Assembly (NCBI GenBank): GCA_016178785.1
Contig: JACOSO010000096.1
Span: 248,001-312,000 of the forward strand
DNA: 64,000 nucleotides
Direction of reading: 5' to 3'
DNA from: Bacteroidota bacterium
Lineage (GTDB): Bacteria; Bacteroidota; Bacteroidia; Cytophagales; Cyclobacteriaceae
The translations under genes were made by a program, and so were the position numbers. Below are positions 8,774 to 18,550 of the stretch, piece by piece (the stretch's first letter is position 1; every line of letters starts with the position of its first letter). The notes under the pieces were generated by a model. That model did not search any database. It worked only from the letters and a program-made list of their open reading frames with translations, and was not told the origin of the DNA.

Positions 8774-11656
8774 ATGATAGATCCTACATACTCCGAAAAA
8801 TTTGAAAGCCGCCACAATGCGCCTGACACTGCCCAGATTGAGGCCATGTTAAAAACGGTAAAGGCAAAATCGGTGGAAGACCTCATTAGTCAAACAATTC
8901 CATCGGCCATCCGACTGAAAAAACTATTGAACCTCCCTGCTGCTCAATCGGAGTATGATTTTTTAAATGAAATTAAAAAACTCGTCTCGAAAAATAAGAT
9001 TTACAAAACATACATCGGTACGGGGTACTATAATTGTATAACTCCCGGGGTAATTCTTAGAAATATTTTGGAAAACCCAGGTTGGTACACTGCTTACACA
9101 CCCTATCAGGCTGAAATTGCACAAGGCCGTATGGAAGCGTTAATCAATTTCCAGACGATGGTAATGGATCTTACCGGAATGGAAATTGCCAACGCATCGC
9201 TTCTCGATGAGGCTACAGCCGCAGCTGAAGCCCTGCATTTACTTCACGCCTCGCGTAACCCCGAGAAAAAAAATGCCCATAAATTTTTCGTTGATCAAAA
9301 TACTTTCCCTCAAGTCATCGATTTGTTGAAAACACGCTCTACTCCTATCGGTGTTGAGTTAGTGGTGGGTGATGTTGCGAAATTAGATATTACCGATGCC
9401 AATTTGTTTGCGGTTTACATTCAAAACCCTGACAACAACGGAGCTGCAAAAGATCATTCAGCTTTCATTGCTTCAGCTCATGAGAAAAATGTTTTCGTGG
9501 TGATGGGCTCTGACCTGATGAGTTTGCTTTTGATGAAGTCACCGAGCGAGATGGGTGCAGATGTTGTAGTCGGTTCATCGCAACGCTTTGGCGTGCCAAT
9601 GGGATTTGGCGGACCTCACGCAGCATTTTTTGCAACTAAAGATGAATTCAAGCGCCAGATGCCTGGCCGCATTATAGGTATTTCGCAAGATGCCCAGGGC
9701 AACCCCGGCTATCGTATGGCACTGCAAACGCGCGAGCAGCACATCCGCAGAGAGAAAGCAACTTCAAACATTTGTACTGCACAAGTTCTGCTATCAGTGA
9801 TGGCAAGTATGTATGCCGTTTATCACGGACCTGAAGGCTTGAAGAAAATTGCAGGACGCATTCACGGGCTTGCTAAAACTCTCGAGGCATCTTTAAAGTC
9901 AATGGGCTTTAAGCAAGTCAATGAAAATTATTTTGATACACTTAAAGTTGTTGTCTCCGATTCAGATGCCTTACGCAAAATTGCAGAAGGAAGTGAAGTC
10001 AATTTCCGCTATTTCTCAAAGACTGAAGTCGGAATTTCATTGGATGAAACCACGTCATTAGAAAATGTAAAAGCCATCGTAGCCATTTTTGGAAAAAAAA
10101 AAAAAAAAACATTGGTTGAACTAAATTCAAAGGCGTCTTCAATTTCATGGACTGGAGATCTTTTGAGAAAATCTCCTTACCTCACCCATCCGGTTTTCAA
10201 TACTCACCACTCTGAACACGAAATGCTTCGCTATATCAAGCGCCTTGAAAACAAAGATCTTTCCATGGTGCATTCAATGATCTCGTTAGGTTCGTGCACC
10301 ATGAAGTTGAACGCGACAGCCGAGATGATTCCGGTGACCTGGCCTGAACTCGGACAAATCCATCCATTCGCACCAAGCACTCAAACCGAAGGCTATCGCG
10401 AGATGATCACCAATCTTGAAAACTGGTTGAAAGAAATCACAGGCTTTACGGGCGTTTCATTGCAACCCAACAGCGGAGCACAAGGAGAGTACGCAGGTCT
10501 TCTCACCATTAGAGCGTATCATGAAAGTCGTGGAGAAGGTAAAAGAAATGTGGCACTCATCCCGGCATCGGCACACGGAACAAATCCTGCAAGTGCAGTA
10601 ATGGCTGGAATGAACGTAGTGGTTGTAAAATCAGATGAAGAAGGGAAAATCGATGTGGCTGATCTGAAAGCAAAAGCCGAACAACACAAGGCTGATCTTT
10701 CTTGTTTGATGGTAACTTATCCTTCTACTCACGGAGTGTTTGAAGAATCGATCATCGACATTTGCGAAGCAATTCATAAAAATGGCGGCCTCGTTTATAT
10801 GGATGGCGCAAACATGAATGCGCAAGTGGGTTTGACATCGCCTGCAAATATCGGAGCGGATGTTTGCCACTTGAATCTCCACAAAACATTTTGTATTCCT
10901 CACGGTGGTGGCGGTCCTGGCATGGGGCCGATCTGTGTGAATGATAAATTGAAACCATTCCTTCCGGGTCATGCCGTTATAAAAACAGGTGGTGAGAAAG
11001 CAATTCACGCAGTGTCTGCCGCACCCTATGGCAGTGCAAGTATTTTGGCAATCTCTTACGCTTATATCGCCATGATGGGTGGTGAAGGATTGACAAATGC
11101 AACGAAACTCGCCATCCTCAATGCGAACTACATGAAGGATAGACTGAGCGAACATTTTAAAATTCTATACACAGGTACTCATGGTCGCTGCGCTCACGAA
11201 ATGATTGTGGATTGCCGCGAATTCAAGAAGGCTGGTGTTGAAGTTGAAGACATAGCCAAGCGATTGATGGATTATGGGTTCCATGCACCAACCGTTTCGT
11301 TCCCAGTGGCAGGCACATTGATGATTGAGCCAACAGAAAGCGAACCTAAGGAAGAACTTGATCGCTTCATTGAAACGCTTATCGAAATCCGAAATGAAAT
11401 TCGTGAGGTGGAGAGCGGTAAAGTAGATAAAGAAAATAATGTATTGAAAAATGCGCCTCACACGGCTGCTGTGATCACTGCCGACCAATGGGATCGTCCT
11501 TACACTCGTCAGAAGGCAGCATATCCCCTCCCGTTTGTGAAGGAAGCTAAATTCTGGCCTTCCGTAAGCCGTGTAGACAATGCATATGGCGATCGTAACT
11601 TAGTTTGCAGCTGTTTACCAATAGAAGAATACGCCAGAGAAGAGGCCACCGCTTAA
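8774..11656 (+). CDS. gcvP: Glycine dehydrogenase (decarboxylating), P-protein of the glycine cleavage system
   Basis: A 960-residue single-chain P-protein, which decarboxylates glycine on pyridoxal phosphate and hands the aminomethyl group to the H-protein. Both halves are present: the N-terminal half with YIGTGYYN and the C-terminal half with [12 protein letters not shown] and the PLP-binding [19 protein letters not shown] (Lys704). The gene carries a run of 17 adenines at about 10093-10109 coding for Lys-rich GKKKKKT in the linker between the halves; the frame stays open across it. Other gcv genes are not in the window. A terminator follows. Confidence 0.95.
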   Translation: MIDPTYSEKFESRHNAPDTAQIEAMLKTVKAKSVEDLISQTIPSAIRLKKLLNLPAAQSEYDFLNEIKKLVSKNKIYKTYIGTGYYNCITPGVILRNILENPGWYTAYTPYQAEIAQGRMEALINFQTMVMDLTGMEIANASLLDEATAAAEALHLLHASRNPEKKNAHKFFVDQNTFPQVIDLLKTRSTPIGVELVVGDVAKLDITDANLFAVYIQNPDNNGAAKDHSAFIASAHEKNVFVVMGSDLMSLLLMKSPSEMGADVVVGSSQRFGVPMGFGGPHAAFFATKDEFKRQMPGRIIGISQDAQGNPGYRMALQTREQHIRREKATSNICTAQVLLSVMASMYAVYHGPEGLKKIAGRIHGLAKTLEASLKSMGFKQVNENYFDTLKVVVSDSDALRKIAEGSEVNFRYFSKTEVGISLDETTSLENVKAIVAIFGKKKKKTLVELNSKASSISWTGDLLRKSPYLTHPVFNTHHSEHEMLRYIKRLENKDLSMVHSMISLGSCTMKLNATAEMIPVTWPELGQIHPFAPSTQTEGYREMITNLENWLKEITGFTGVSLQPNSGAQGEYAGLLTIRAYHESRGEGKRNVALIPASAHGTNPASAVMAGMNVVVVKSDEEGKIDVADLKAKAEQHKADLSCLMVTYPSTHGVFEESIIDICEAIHKNGGLVYMDGANMNAQVGLTSPANIGADVCHLNLHKTFCIPHGGGGPGMGPICVNDKLKPFLPGHAVIKTGGEKAIHAVSAAPYGSASILAISYAYIAMMGGEGLTNATKLAILNANYMKDRLSEHFKILYTGTHGRCAHEMIVDCREFKKAGVEVEDIAKRLMDYGFHAPTVSFPVAGTLMIEPTESEPKEELDRFIETLIEIRNEIREVESGKVDKENNVLKNAPHTAAVITADQWDRPYTRQKAAYPLPFVKEAKFWPSVSRVDNAYGDRNLVCSCLPIEEYAREEATA

Positions 11657-11683
11657 TAATTTATTTTAAAAGAAAATTCTAAA

Positions 11684-11713
11684 GCCGTCCCGACTTGTCG
11701 GGGCGGTTTTTTT
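11684..11713 (+). terminator. Rho-independent terminator after gcvP
   Basis: CCGTCCCGA and TCGGGGCGG form a 9-bp stem (one G-U pair) around a CTTG loop, followed by TTTTTTT. It lies 28 bp after the gcvP stop and is the clearest terminator in the window. Confidence 0.85.
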
Positions 11714-11757
11714 GCTTTATAGGAATGAGTTAACTTAATAAGTGGATTTAAGCATAA

Positions 11758-13380
11758 ATGAATCAGCAAACTAAATTACCATGGTGGACGTGGGTAGTTC
11801 CGATCATCGTTTTACACATCGGCACGGAGATCTCACTTCAATTCAAATACACACAAGGGGTTTCTGATCTATATCTTCCTACGGCCCTATCAGTTATCAT
11901 GATCAACTGGTGGGGGCCAGTGCGAATCATTCCTGCTATTTATATCAATGCTGTATTGAGCACTGGGTTGTGGGGCATAAAAGAAATATGGCAATATCCC
12001 CTTTATGCTGTACCCGAAACGCTTTTCACTTTCGGCTCATGGCTGCTGTTTACAAAATTTTTTAAAGGCGAATTTTGGATACCTGATGTTCGCAGTCTTG
12101 CCTCATTCATCATTTGGGCCATGATCGTTCCAATACTTGTTGAAATTGCTTTTCTTGAATCTCTTCTTATATTTTTTAATGAACATCCCTCTGAAAAATT
12201 CTGGACTTACTTCGTAAGAAACTCATTGGGTGAATTTACTTCCAGCTTTGGGCTTGCCTTGCCAGTCCTATATTATTTCACTCCACATTTGCAGCGCACT
12301 GGTCTGCTGATAGATCCGCCATCAGGGAATATCCGAAAGCACACCATCTATCGTTCGAGGGCAAAGCTTACCGAATTAGCAATCATCTATATTATTCTTT
12401 GCATATTAACTTTTATAGTACCGTTCCAACGCTTTTGGTTTTTATATGGTCTTTTCTCGATGTACTGTGCTCTGCGCTTCGGATTTGGGCTTGCCATAGT
12501 AACCAACTATTTCATCTTTATAATCACTTATTTCATCCCGAAAATTTCGAAAGAAGTTTATAGCTGGCCGGATATGGGGCAGGAAACTGTAATCAATATT
12601 TTTCTGGGTATGTTGCTGCTTTATGTTTTCGCAGCGATCACAGGTCGGGTGATCAGCGACTTGCGAAAAGTGGAAATCAAACTTCAGCAGAAGAATAACG
12701 AACTTGGCCAGACCAACAGTGAACTCGATCGTTTTGTTTACAGCGTATCGCATGATCTGAGTGCACCACTGAAATCCATTCGTGGATTAGTCAATGTAAG
12801 TCGGATGGACAAAGAAATTGCACAAGAAAATTACCTCAACCGAATTGAGTCGAGTGTACAAAAACTGGAGGCTTTCATTTCCGAAATCCTTGACTATTCT
12901 CGCAACAATCGATTATGGCAAAAGCCTGAAGTTGTCAATTTGAAAGAGCTTTGCAATGACCTAATCGATAACCTGAAATATATCGATGGATTTCAGAACA
13001 TCAGGATTGAATTAGGGCACTTCGAACAAAACATCTTCATGACCGACAAATCCCGATTAAAAATAATTCTCAACAATTTGTTATCGAATGCAATTAAGTT
13101 TCATAGAAAATCGGGCGAAGATTTGTTCATCAAAGTCTCATCACGCGTCAAGCTCCATTCGATTATCATAAAAGTGGAAGACAATGGGCAAGGTATTCGT
13201 ACTGAATTTCAAGATCGCATTTTTGAAATGTTTTTCCGAGCCAGTGAAACCGAGAAAGGCTCCGGACTCGGACTTTACATCGCCAAGGAAGCCGCTGAAA
13301 AAATCGGAGGGAAAATTCAGGTAAGTTCCGAACATGGCAAAGGTTCCACATTTGCACTTGAAATACCCGTTTTTCATTAA
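11758..13380 (+). CDS. MASE1-type membrane sensor histidine kinase
   Basis: A 540-residue kinase. Residues 1-300 hold about eight membrane segments with the WWGPVRIIPAIYINA pattern of MASE1 sensor domains. A short coiled coil (KVEIKLQQKNNEL) leads to a HisKA domain with the phospho-acceptor His332 in SVSHDLSAPLKSIRGL. The HATPase domain shows the N box (NNLLSNAIKF), G1 (VEDNGQGI) and G2 (KGSGLGLYIAKEA). No response regulator gene is adjacent, so it is an orphan kinase whose signal and partner are unknown. Confidence 0.85.
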   Translation: MNQQTKLPWWTWVVPIIVLHIGTEISLQFKYTQGVSDLYLPTALSVIMINWWGPVRIIPAIYINAVLSTGLWGIKEIWQYPLYAVPETLFTFGSWLLFTKFFKGEFWIPDVRSLASFIIWAMIVPILVEIAFLESLLIFFNEHPSEKFWTYFVRNSLGEFTSSFGLALPVLYYFTPHLQRTGLLIDPPSGNIRKHTIYRSRAKLTELAIIYIILCILTFIVPFQRFWFLYGLFSMYCALRFGFGLAIVTNYFIFIITYFIPKISKEVYSWPDMGQETVINIFLGMLLLYVFAAITGRVISDLRKVEIKLQQKNNELGQTNSELDRFVYSVSHDLSAPLKSIRGLVNVSRMDKEIAQENYLNRIESSVQKLEAFISEILDYSRNNRLWQKPEVVNLKELCNDLIDNLKYIDGFQNIRIELGHFEQNIFMTDKSRLKIILNNLLSNAIKFHRKSGEDLFIKVSSRVKLHSIIIKVEDNGQGIRTEFQDRIFEMFFRASETEKGSGLGLYIAKEAAEKIGGKIQVSSEHGKGSTFALEIPVFH

Positions 13381-13390
13381 AAAAGTGCGG

Positions 13391-13420
13391 TTGGAAATTC
13401 AGTTCTAATCTGTACTTTTG
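13391..13420 (+). promoter_or_regulatory. Promoter of the small membrane protein gene at 13431
   Basis: TTG at 13391-13393, a 19-nt spacer and TACTTTTG at 13413-13420 match the Bacteroidota consensus. The ATG follows only 10 nt after the -7 box, so the transcript leader would be about 4-5 nt or nearly absent. Confidence 0.6.
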
Positions 13421-13430
13421 TGGGCTTCGA

Positions 13431-13772
13431 ATGAAAACAAAGTCCCTTCACCGCGCTATTCTTCTTGCTTCAGGCATTTGTGCCGTGCTGGTGATTTTGC
13501 TTTCACAATCCTTTTATCAGCCTTCAGGCGTTGCATTAAAATCGAAGACAGAAAAATCCGGACAAGCAGCCAAAAAGGAAGTAATCATTCACGCTCCATC
13601 GGATGTAACGTCCCAAGGACAGTCTGTTGAATTGAGTCATCAGCAGCCTTCTCTTCTCGAAAGACTTATCTTAAACGACAAGAAAAAAGAAGTTGTAGTT
13701 TTCATCCGTAAGACTACACTCAATTTCTTCAGGACATTATTTCGGGTGATTATCTCTCCCAACGCCCCCTGA
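13431..13772 (+). CDS. Small membrane-anchored protein of unknown function
   Basis: A 113-residue protein with one N-terminal membrane segment (about residues 8-27, AILLASGICAVLVILL) followed by a polar Lys/Ser-rich region and a basic amphipathic C-terminus (FIRKTTLNFFRTLFRVII). I do not recognise a family. A matching promoter immediately upstream supports it as a real gene. It sits between the histidine kinase and secDF, about 100 bp from the latter. A second overlapping frame (start 13418) lacks a signal and is not favoured. Confidence 0.55.
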   Translation: MKTKSLHRAILLASGICAVLVILLSQSFYQPSGVALKSKTEKSGQAAKKEVIIHAPSDVTSQGQSVELSHQQPSLLERLILNDKKKEVVVFIRKTTLNFFRTLFRVIISPNAP

Positions 13773-13798
13773 TTTTAGTTATTCGTTATTCGTTGATC

Positions 13799-13814
13799 GT
13801 TAATCGCTATTAAC
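13799..13814. repeat. Palindrome in the secDF leader
   Basis: GTTAAT-CGCT-ATTAAC, a perfect 6-bp inverted repeat embedded in GTTATTCG/GTTGATCG direct words. It is related to the tract after ndk at 8700-8749. No U-run follows. Confidence 0.5.
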
Positions 13815-13875
13815 GGCTGACTTCGTTTTCAATTTTCAAATTAGTTAATCTTCAAATTTTCAAATTAAAGTAGTT

Positions 13876-16800
13876 ATGCAAAACAAAGGAGTAGTAGTGG
13901 TGCTCACAGTAGTAATCACAGCGTTGTGTTTGTACTATCTGTCGTTCACCTTGGTGAGCCGGAAAGTGCAGCAAGAGGCCATCGCTCAGGCCACCGACAA
14001 ATTAGGATCAATCGATCTTGCCAAAAAACAGAATTACCTCGATTCGCTTTGGAACAAACCGGTGTACAATATTTTCGGTGCAGAGTACACTTATAAAGAA
14101 GTAAAAGACAATGAGCTAAGCCTTGGTCTTGACTTGCAAGGTGGTATGCACGTGGTGCTTGAAATTTCACCAATCGATATTGTAAAAGGATTGAGCGGCA
14201 ATAACCAAGACCCAGCCTTTGTTGCGGCATTGCAGAAAGCGAAAGAAATAGAGAAGACAAGCAACTCCAATTTTACCATTCTATTTTATAATGCCTTTAA
14301 AGAAGCAAACCCAAGCCGTACCCTTGCTTCTGTTTTTACGTCTACCGCCAACAAAGACCGCGTAAAACTCTCTGACAGTGATGAAACGGTGATGAAGTTT
14401 CTTGACAAAGAAATCAAAGATGCGATCGATAGATCCTTCACCATTTTAAAAACGCGTATCGACCAATTCGGAACTTCACAGCCTAACATTCAGAGGCTAC
14501 AAGGAACGAACAGAATTCAAATTGAAATACCCGGTGCCGACAACCCGCAACGGGTACGCAAACTTTTGCAAGGTGTGGCACGATTGGAGTTCTGGGAGAT
14601 TGTTGAACCTTACGATCCTCAACTTAGCCAGTCACTCATGGCTATCAACCAGCTTCTGCTAAAAGAACAAAATGCAAAGAAGGCCGAAATAAAAGCGGAT
14701 GTTAAAACTGATTTAACAACTAAAGCCGTTGCAAAAGTTGATACTGCGAAATCTGCTTTGGAGAAACAATTAGCCAAGGCAGGAAGCGACAGCACAACAA
14801 AAAATTCATTGGATTCTTTGCGGTCAGCTACTTCATCCCCGCTCTTTGCATTGAGTACCCAGCAGGGAGCATTCATGTATGCCACAAAGGATTCGGCAAC
14901 GATAAATGCCATTTTCAAACGCGAAGACGTAAAAGCTCTGTTGCCTCGCACAATCGGTATGCTCTGGGATGTAAAATCTGATCCGGATGTGACTAAAGGC
15001 ATCGAAGATTTGAGATTGAATTTTGTGAGCCTCGGTCGCAGTGGAAAACCTTTGCTTACCGGTGATGTGATCAATGATGCGCGTTCAGACTTTGATCAGT
15101 TTGCGCGTCCTTCCGTAAGTATGACTATGAATGCTTCAGGGGCACGCGCTTGGGCGAAAATCACTGCAGCCGCTTCTGCAAAGCAACCCCAAGGCCGTAT
15201 AGCTATCGTGCTTGACAATAATGTGTATACAGCACCTACCGTGCAAGGTGAAATTCCAAATGGAAATTCGCAGATCACCGGAAACTTTACCACTGAAGAA
15301 GCAAAGGATTTAGCCCTTGTGCTTAAGGCCGGTTCATTGCCGGCTCCGACAAGGATTGTTGAGCAAGCTATTGTGAGCTCTTCGCTTGGCCAAGTGGCAC
15401 AGAACCAAGGTTTGATTTCAATGGCCTGTGGTCTTGCACTGATTGTGATTTTCATGATTACTTACTATTCAAAAGGCGGATGGGTAGCTAACCTCGCGTT
15501 GGTCTTCAACATCTTTTTCATTCTCGGAATTTTGGCGCAGCTTAATGCAGCACTTACCCTTCCGGGTATTGCCGGTATCGTGCTTACTATGGCAATGGCT
15601 GTCGATGCAAACGTGGTGATCTACGAACGCGTGAAAGAAGAATTGAAAATGGGACGCAAACTTAGAGATGCGATCAAAAAAGGATATGAGCGCGCCTTTG
15701 CAACGATCTTCGACTCGAACTTGACGACTTTCTTAACCGGTATGTTCTTATTCATCTTCGGTCAAGGCCCGTTGAAAGGTTTTGCCATTGTGTTGATGAT
15801 TGGTATTGTTACATCTTTCTTCTCTGCGGTTTACATTTCACGCGTAGTGATCGAGTTCCTCGTTCGTAAAGGTGATGAGGCTAATTTCTCATTCGAGTCG
15901 CCCCTCGCAGCTTTGGTTCGCAAGCGTGGCGAATTCAATTTCATAGGCAATCGCTACAAGGCTTATGCATTCTCAGGTTCGATCATGGTGATTGGATTTG
16001 TCATCATCGCTTTCCAGGGATTAAACATGGGTGTTGACTTCAAGGGTGGTCGTTCGTTTGTGGTTGCCTTCAGCAAACCAGTGGTCGCCACTAATATGAA
16101 AGTGGCGTTAAGCGAAAGCTTTAAAAACTCAAGTACGGAAGTAAAAAATTATGGCAGCGATGATGTAATGCTGGTGACTACTTCTTACCTGATCGATGAC
16201 GAATCTGAAGGTGCCGATGAAAAAGTAAAAGTGGCTCTCGTTGATGCAGTTGAGAAATTCAGCGGAATCAAACATTCCGAAAACGATGCCCAATTGGATG
16301 ATCAGCATTTTACGATTTCTAAATCCCATAAAGTGGATGCCACTATTGCCGATGACATCAAAAACTCCGCATTCAAAGCCAGCATTTATTCACTTATCGC
16401 CATCTTCTTTTACATTTTGATCCGATTTAAGAAATGGCAGTTCAGTACCGGTGCTATCATTGCTACAGCACACGATGCTTTGTTTGTGATTGCTGCCTTC
16501 GGTATAGCGCATGCTTTCGGTCTGTCGTTTGAGATTGACCAAATCTTTGTGGCCGCGTTGCTCACGATCATCGGTTACTCCATCAATGACACCGTGATCA
16601 TCTTCGACCGGATTAGGGAATACCTGAGCTTTGGTGCGAACCATAATCGTGACAAAGTTTTCAACGATGCCATCAACAGCACGTTGAGCCGCACCTTGAT
16701 CACTTCAGGAACTGTGTTGATCGTGGTGATTGTGCTGTTGATCTTTGGTGGCGAAGTACTAAGAGGTTTCTCCTTCGCGCTTGTGATTGGTATGTTGATC

Positions 16801-16902
16801 GGTACTTACTCTTCGATCTTCATCGCCTCACCTATCGTACTTGACTTCGACAGGCAACCAGCAGTAAAGGCTGAAAAGCCACAAGCGAAAGTAACAGCAT
16901 AA
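13876..16902 (+). CDS. secDF: Protein translocase subunit SecDF (fusion)
   Basis: A 1008-residue fusion of SecD and SecF, which use the proton gradient to help pull secreted proteins through SecYEG. The SecD half has the SLGLDLQGGMHVVLEI motif near residue 85, a large periplasmic region with a Bacteroidota-type Ala/Lys-rich insert (about 260-330), and DANVVIYERVKEEL. The SecF half has GVDFKGGRSFVV and NDTVIIFDRIREYL. Twelve membrane segments are expected. A hairpin terminator follows. Such fusions are normal in this phylum. Confidence 0.95.
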   Translation: MQNKGVVVVLTVVITALCLYYLSFTLVSRKVQQEAIAQATDKLGSIDLAKKQNYLDSLWNKPVYNIFGAEYTYKEVKDNELSLGLDLQGGMHVVLEISPIDIVKGLSGNNQDPAFVAALQKAKEIEKTSNSNFTILFYNAFKEANPSRTLASVFTSTANKDRVKLSDSDETVMKFLDKEIKDAIDRSFTILKTRIDQFGTSQPNIQRLQGTNRIQIEIPGADNPQRVRKLLQGVARLEFWEIVEPYDPQLSQSLMAINQLLLKEQNAKKAEIKADVKTDLTTKAVAKVDTAKSALEKQLAKAGSDSTTKNSLDSLRSATSSPLFALSTQQGAFMYATKDSATINAIFKREDVKALLPRTIGMLWDVKSDPDVTKGIEDLRLNFVSLGRSGKPLLTGDVINDARSDFDQFARPSVSMTMNASGARAWAKITAAASAKQPQGRIAIVLDNNVYTAPTVQGEIPNGNSQITGNFTTEEAKDLALVLKAGSLPAPTRIVEQAIVSSSLGQVAQNQGLISMACGLALIVIFMITYYSKGGWVANLALVFNIFFILGILAQLNAALTLPGIAGIVLTMAMAVDANVVIYERVKEELKMGRKLRDAIKKGYERAFATIFDSNLTTFLTGMFLFIFGQGPLKGFAIVLMIGIVTSFFSAVYISRVVIEFLVRKGDEANFSFESPLAALVRKRGEFNFIGNRYKAYAFSGSIMVIGFVIIAFQGLNMGVDFKGGRSFVVAFSKPVVATNMKVALSESFKNSSTEVKNYGSDDVMLVTTSYLIDDESEGADEKVKVALVDAVEKFSGIKHSENDAQLDDQHFTISKSHKVDATIADDIKNSAFKASIYSLIAIFFYILIRFKKWQFSTGAIIATAHDALFVIAAFGIAHAFGLSFEIDQIFVAALLTIIGYSINDTVIIFDRIREYLSFGANHNRDKVFNDAINSTLSRTLITSGTVLIVVIVLLIFGGEVLRGFSFALVIGMLIGTYSSIFIASPIVLDFDRQPAVKAEKPQAKVTA

Positions 16903-16940
16903 GGATTCAAGATTTTAAATTCAAAATTCCAAATTCAAAG

Positions 16941-16968
16941 GGCAGGAGAAATCCTGCCTTTTGTTTTT
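16941..16968 (+). terminator. Terminator after secDF
   Basis: GGCAGGA and TCCTGCC form a 7-bp stem with a GAAA tetraloop, followed by TTTTGTTTTTTT. It overlaps the end of the convergent MFS gene and probably stops secDF transcription. Confidence 0.8.
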
Positions 16969-18135
16969 TTATGACCGAACCATCAAAAAATAAATTGCCA
17001 GCACAAAGGCCGCTGCTCCGGTAACCACAAAAAGTGCTGATGGTCCAAAAGAATACCACACCCATCCTGCTGAAGCACTAGCTATCAAGGTGCAAACACT
17101 TTGCAAAGCCGTGTAAGTCCCGACTGCAGTTGCTGTCTCTTCTTTTCTGCTGATGTTGGTGATCCAGGCTTTCGCAATGCTTTCGGTGCAGGCAGCATAC
17201 ATTCCGTATACAAAAAATAAGAAGCCAAACCACCACAAGCTTCCATTAACCGACATCCCTGCATACACCAGTGCAAAAAGAATTAACCCGGTGATCAATG
17301 TCTTTTTCAATCCCCAGCGATCAGCGAGCGATCCTGCCGGGTAAGCAAGCAGAGCGTACACGAGGTTATAGAAAATATAAACTCCTATTACATTAATATC
17401 GGATAAACCTGAGTCTTTGAGTTTAAGCAAGAGAAAAACATCTGAACTGTTGATCAGCGCAAAAAACAAAAGTCCGGCTACTAATTTTCGATAAACAGGT
17501 GAAGAGTCATTCCAATATTTTAAAAAAGAAAAGAAAGAAGATGGAGTCCTTCCGGCTTGATTCACATTTTTCTCTTTCAGCAAAAATGTGAACAGCACAG
17601 CAACGATTCCCGGAATAAAAGCAATCAAAAACAAAAGTTGATACCGCTGCGGATAGAAATACAAAAACAATATTGCGAGCGAAGGGCCGATGAAAGCCCC
17701 TGCGGTATCCATAGCGCGGTGCAAACCAAACACACGCGCTTTTGTTTCTACAGTTGCCTCTGCGGATAAGATTGCATCTCTCGCACCTGTCCTGATCCCT
17801 TTTCCAAGTCGGTCGATTGTGCGTGCAAGAAAAATCCACAATGGAAACACAGATGCCGCCAATAGTGGTTTTGAAATTGCGCTCAGTGTATAACCCCATC
17901 GAACAAATGGAACTCGTTCGCCTTTCAGGTCAGATAGCTTTCCAAAATAACCCTTACTCAATCCGGCTGTGGCCTCAGCCATTCCTTCAAGCAAGCCGAT
18001 CATGACTACTGAAAAGCCAATGCTCCTTAAAAACACGGGCATCACCGGGTACAGCATCTCGCTGGCCATGTCGGTAAACAAACTCACCAGCGACAACATC
18101 CATACAGTTCTTGAAATAATTAATCCACTTTTCAT
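16969..18135 (-). CDS. MFS transporter
   Basis: A 388-residue major facilitator superfamily protein with about 12 membrane segments. The loop after TM2 reads GYFGKLSDLKGERVPFVRWGY (MFS motif A type) and AYPAGSLADRWGLKKT repeats it in the second half. The opening SLVSLFTDMASEMLYPVMPVFL matches a subgroup of uncharacterised MFS proteins often annotated as drug or metabolite exporters. The substrate cannot be inferred. It converges with secDF. Confidence 0.85.
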   Translation of the reverse strand: MKSGLIISRTVWMLSLVSLFTDMASEMLYPVMPVFLRSIGFSVVMIGLLEGMAEATAGLSKGYFGKLSDLKGERVPFVRWGYTLSAISKPLLAASVFPLWIFLARTIDRLGKGIRTGARDAILSAEATVETKARVFGLHRAMDTAGAFIGPSLAILFLYFYPQRYQLLFLIAFIPGIVAVLFTFLLKEKNVNQAGRTPSSFFSFLKYWNDSSPVYRKLVAGLLFFALINSSDVFLLLKLKDSGLSDINVIGVYIFYNLVYALLAYPAGSLADRWGLKKTLITGLILFALVYAGMSVNGSLWWFGFLFFVYGMYAACTESIAKAWITNISRKEETATAVGTYTALQSVCTLIASASAGWVWYSFGPSALFVVTGAAAFVLAIYFLMVRS

Positions 18136-18550
18136 TTTTTAAAGTTAAACCGGGATTATTCATTAAAGAATGTTTTACGTTTTTTGGCCAATTTATTTCA
18201 ATCCCAAAATGATTTACCTGATTTTCGTGATTGGAGAAGATATTTTTAAAGCATTAGTTGAACACCCAAATTGGTTGTGCTCATTGGAGATCAGATTACC
18301 CCATAGTTACCACGAATAGGAAATCATGAGAATCAATTTTATCAGTAAAATCAATCGGGGCACCAAGATGTTTTAGACCAACCAACTCTTGCAAATGAAT
18401 AATCCTGGTTAAACTTATCGACTCACAATCGTTCGCGCTACTGACCGTTAGTTTGGAACTGCAAAAATATTTTCTGTTTTTCGTTCACATTACTATCAAT
18501 CTATTTTCAATCTCTTTACTTTTATCTATTAAATTAATAGACATAAAGAA
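18136..18550. other. 415-bp intergenic region between divergent MFS and gltB genes
   Basis: No open frame of note, no tRNA-like fold and no clear repeat seen. A TTTG at 18452-18455 is followed after 19 nt by TGTTTTTC, a poor match to the -7 consensus, and could be a weak gltB promoter. The region may hold a leader or regulatory RNA for glutamate synthase, but nothing in it can be named. Confidence 0.35.

Noticed and set aside
10093-10109. Frameshift in gcvP at the A17 run
   Set aside because: The frame continues correctly on both sides with family-like sequence, so the run has the right length as given.
10631-11155. A 174-codon frame antisense to gcvP
   Set aside because: Cys/His-rich odd composition typical of reverse-strand shadows; the sense strand is a clear P-protein domain with its PLP lysine.
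18136-18550. A tRNA or riboswitch upstream of gltB
   Set aside because: No cloverleaf pairing, no CCA end and no conserved riboswitch core could be seen by eye.
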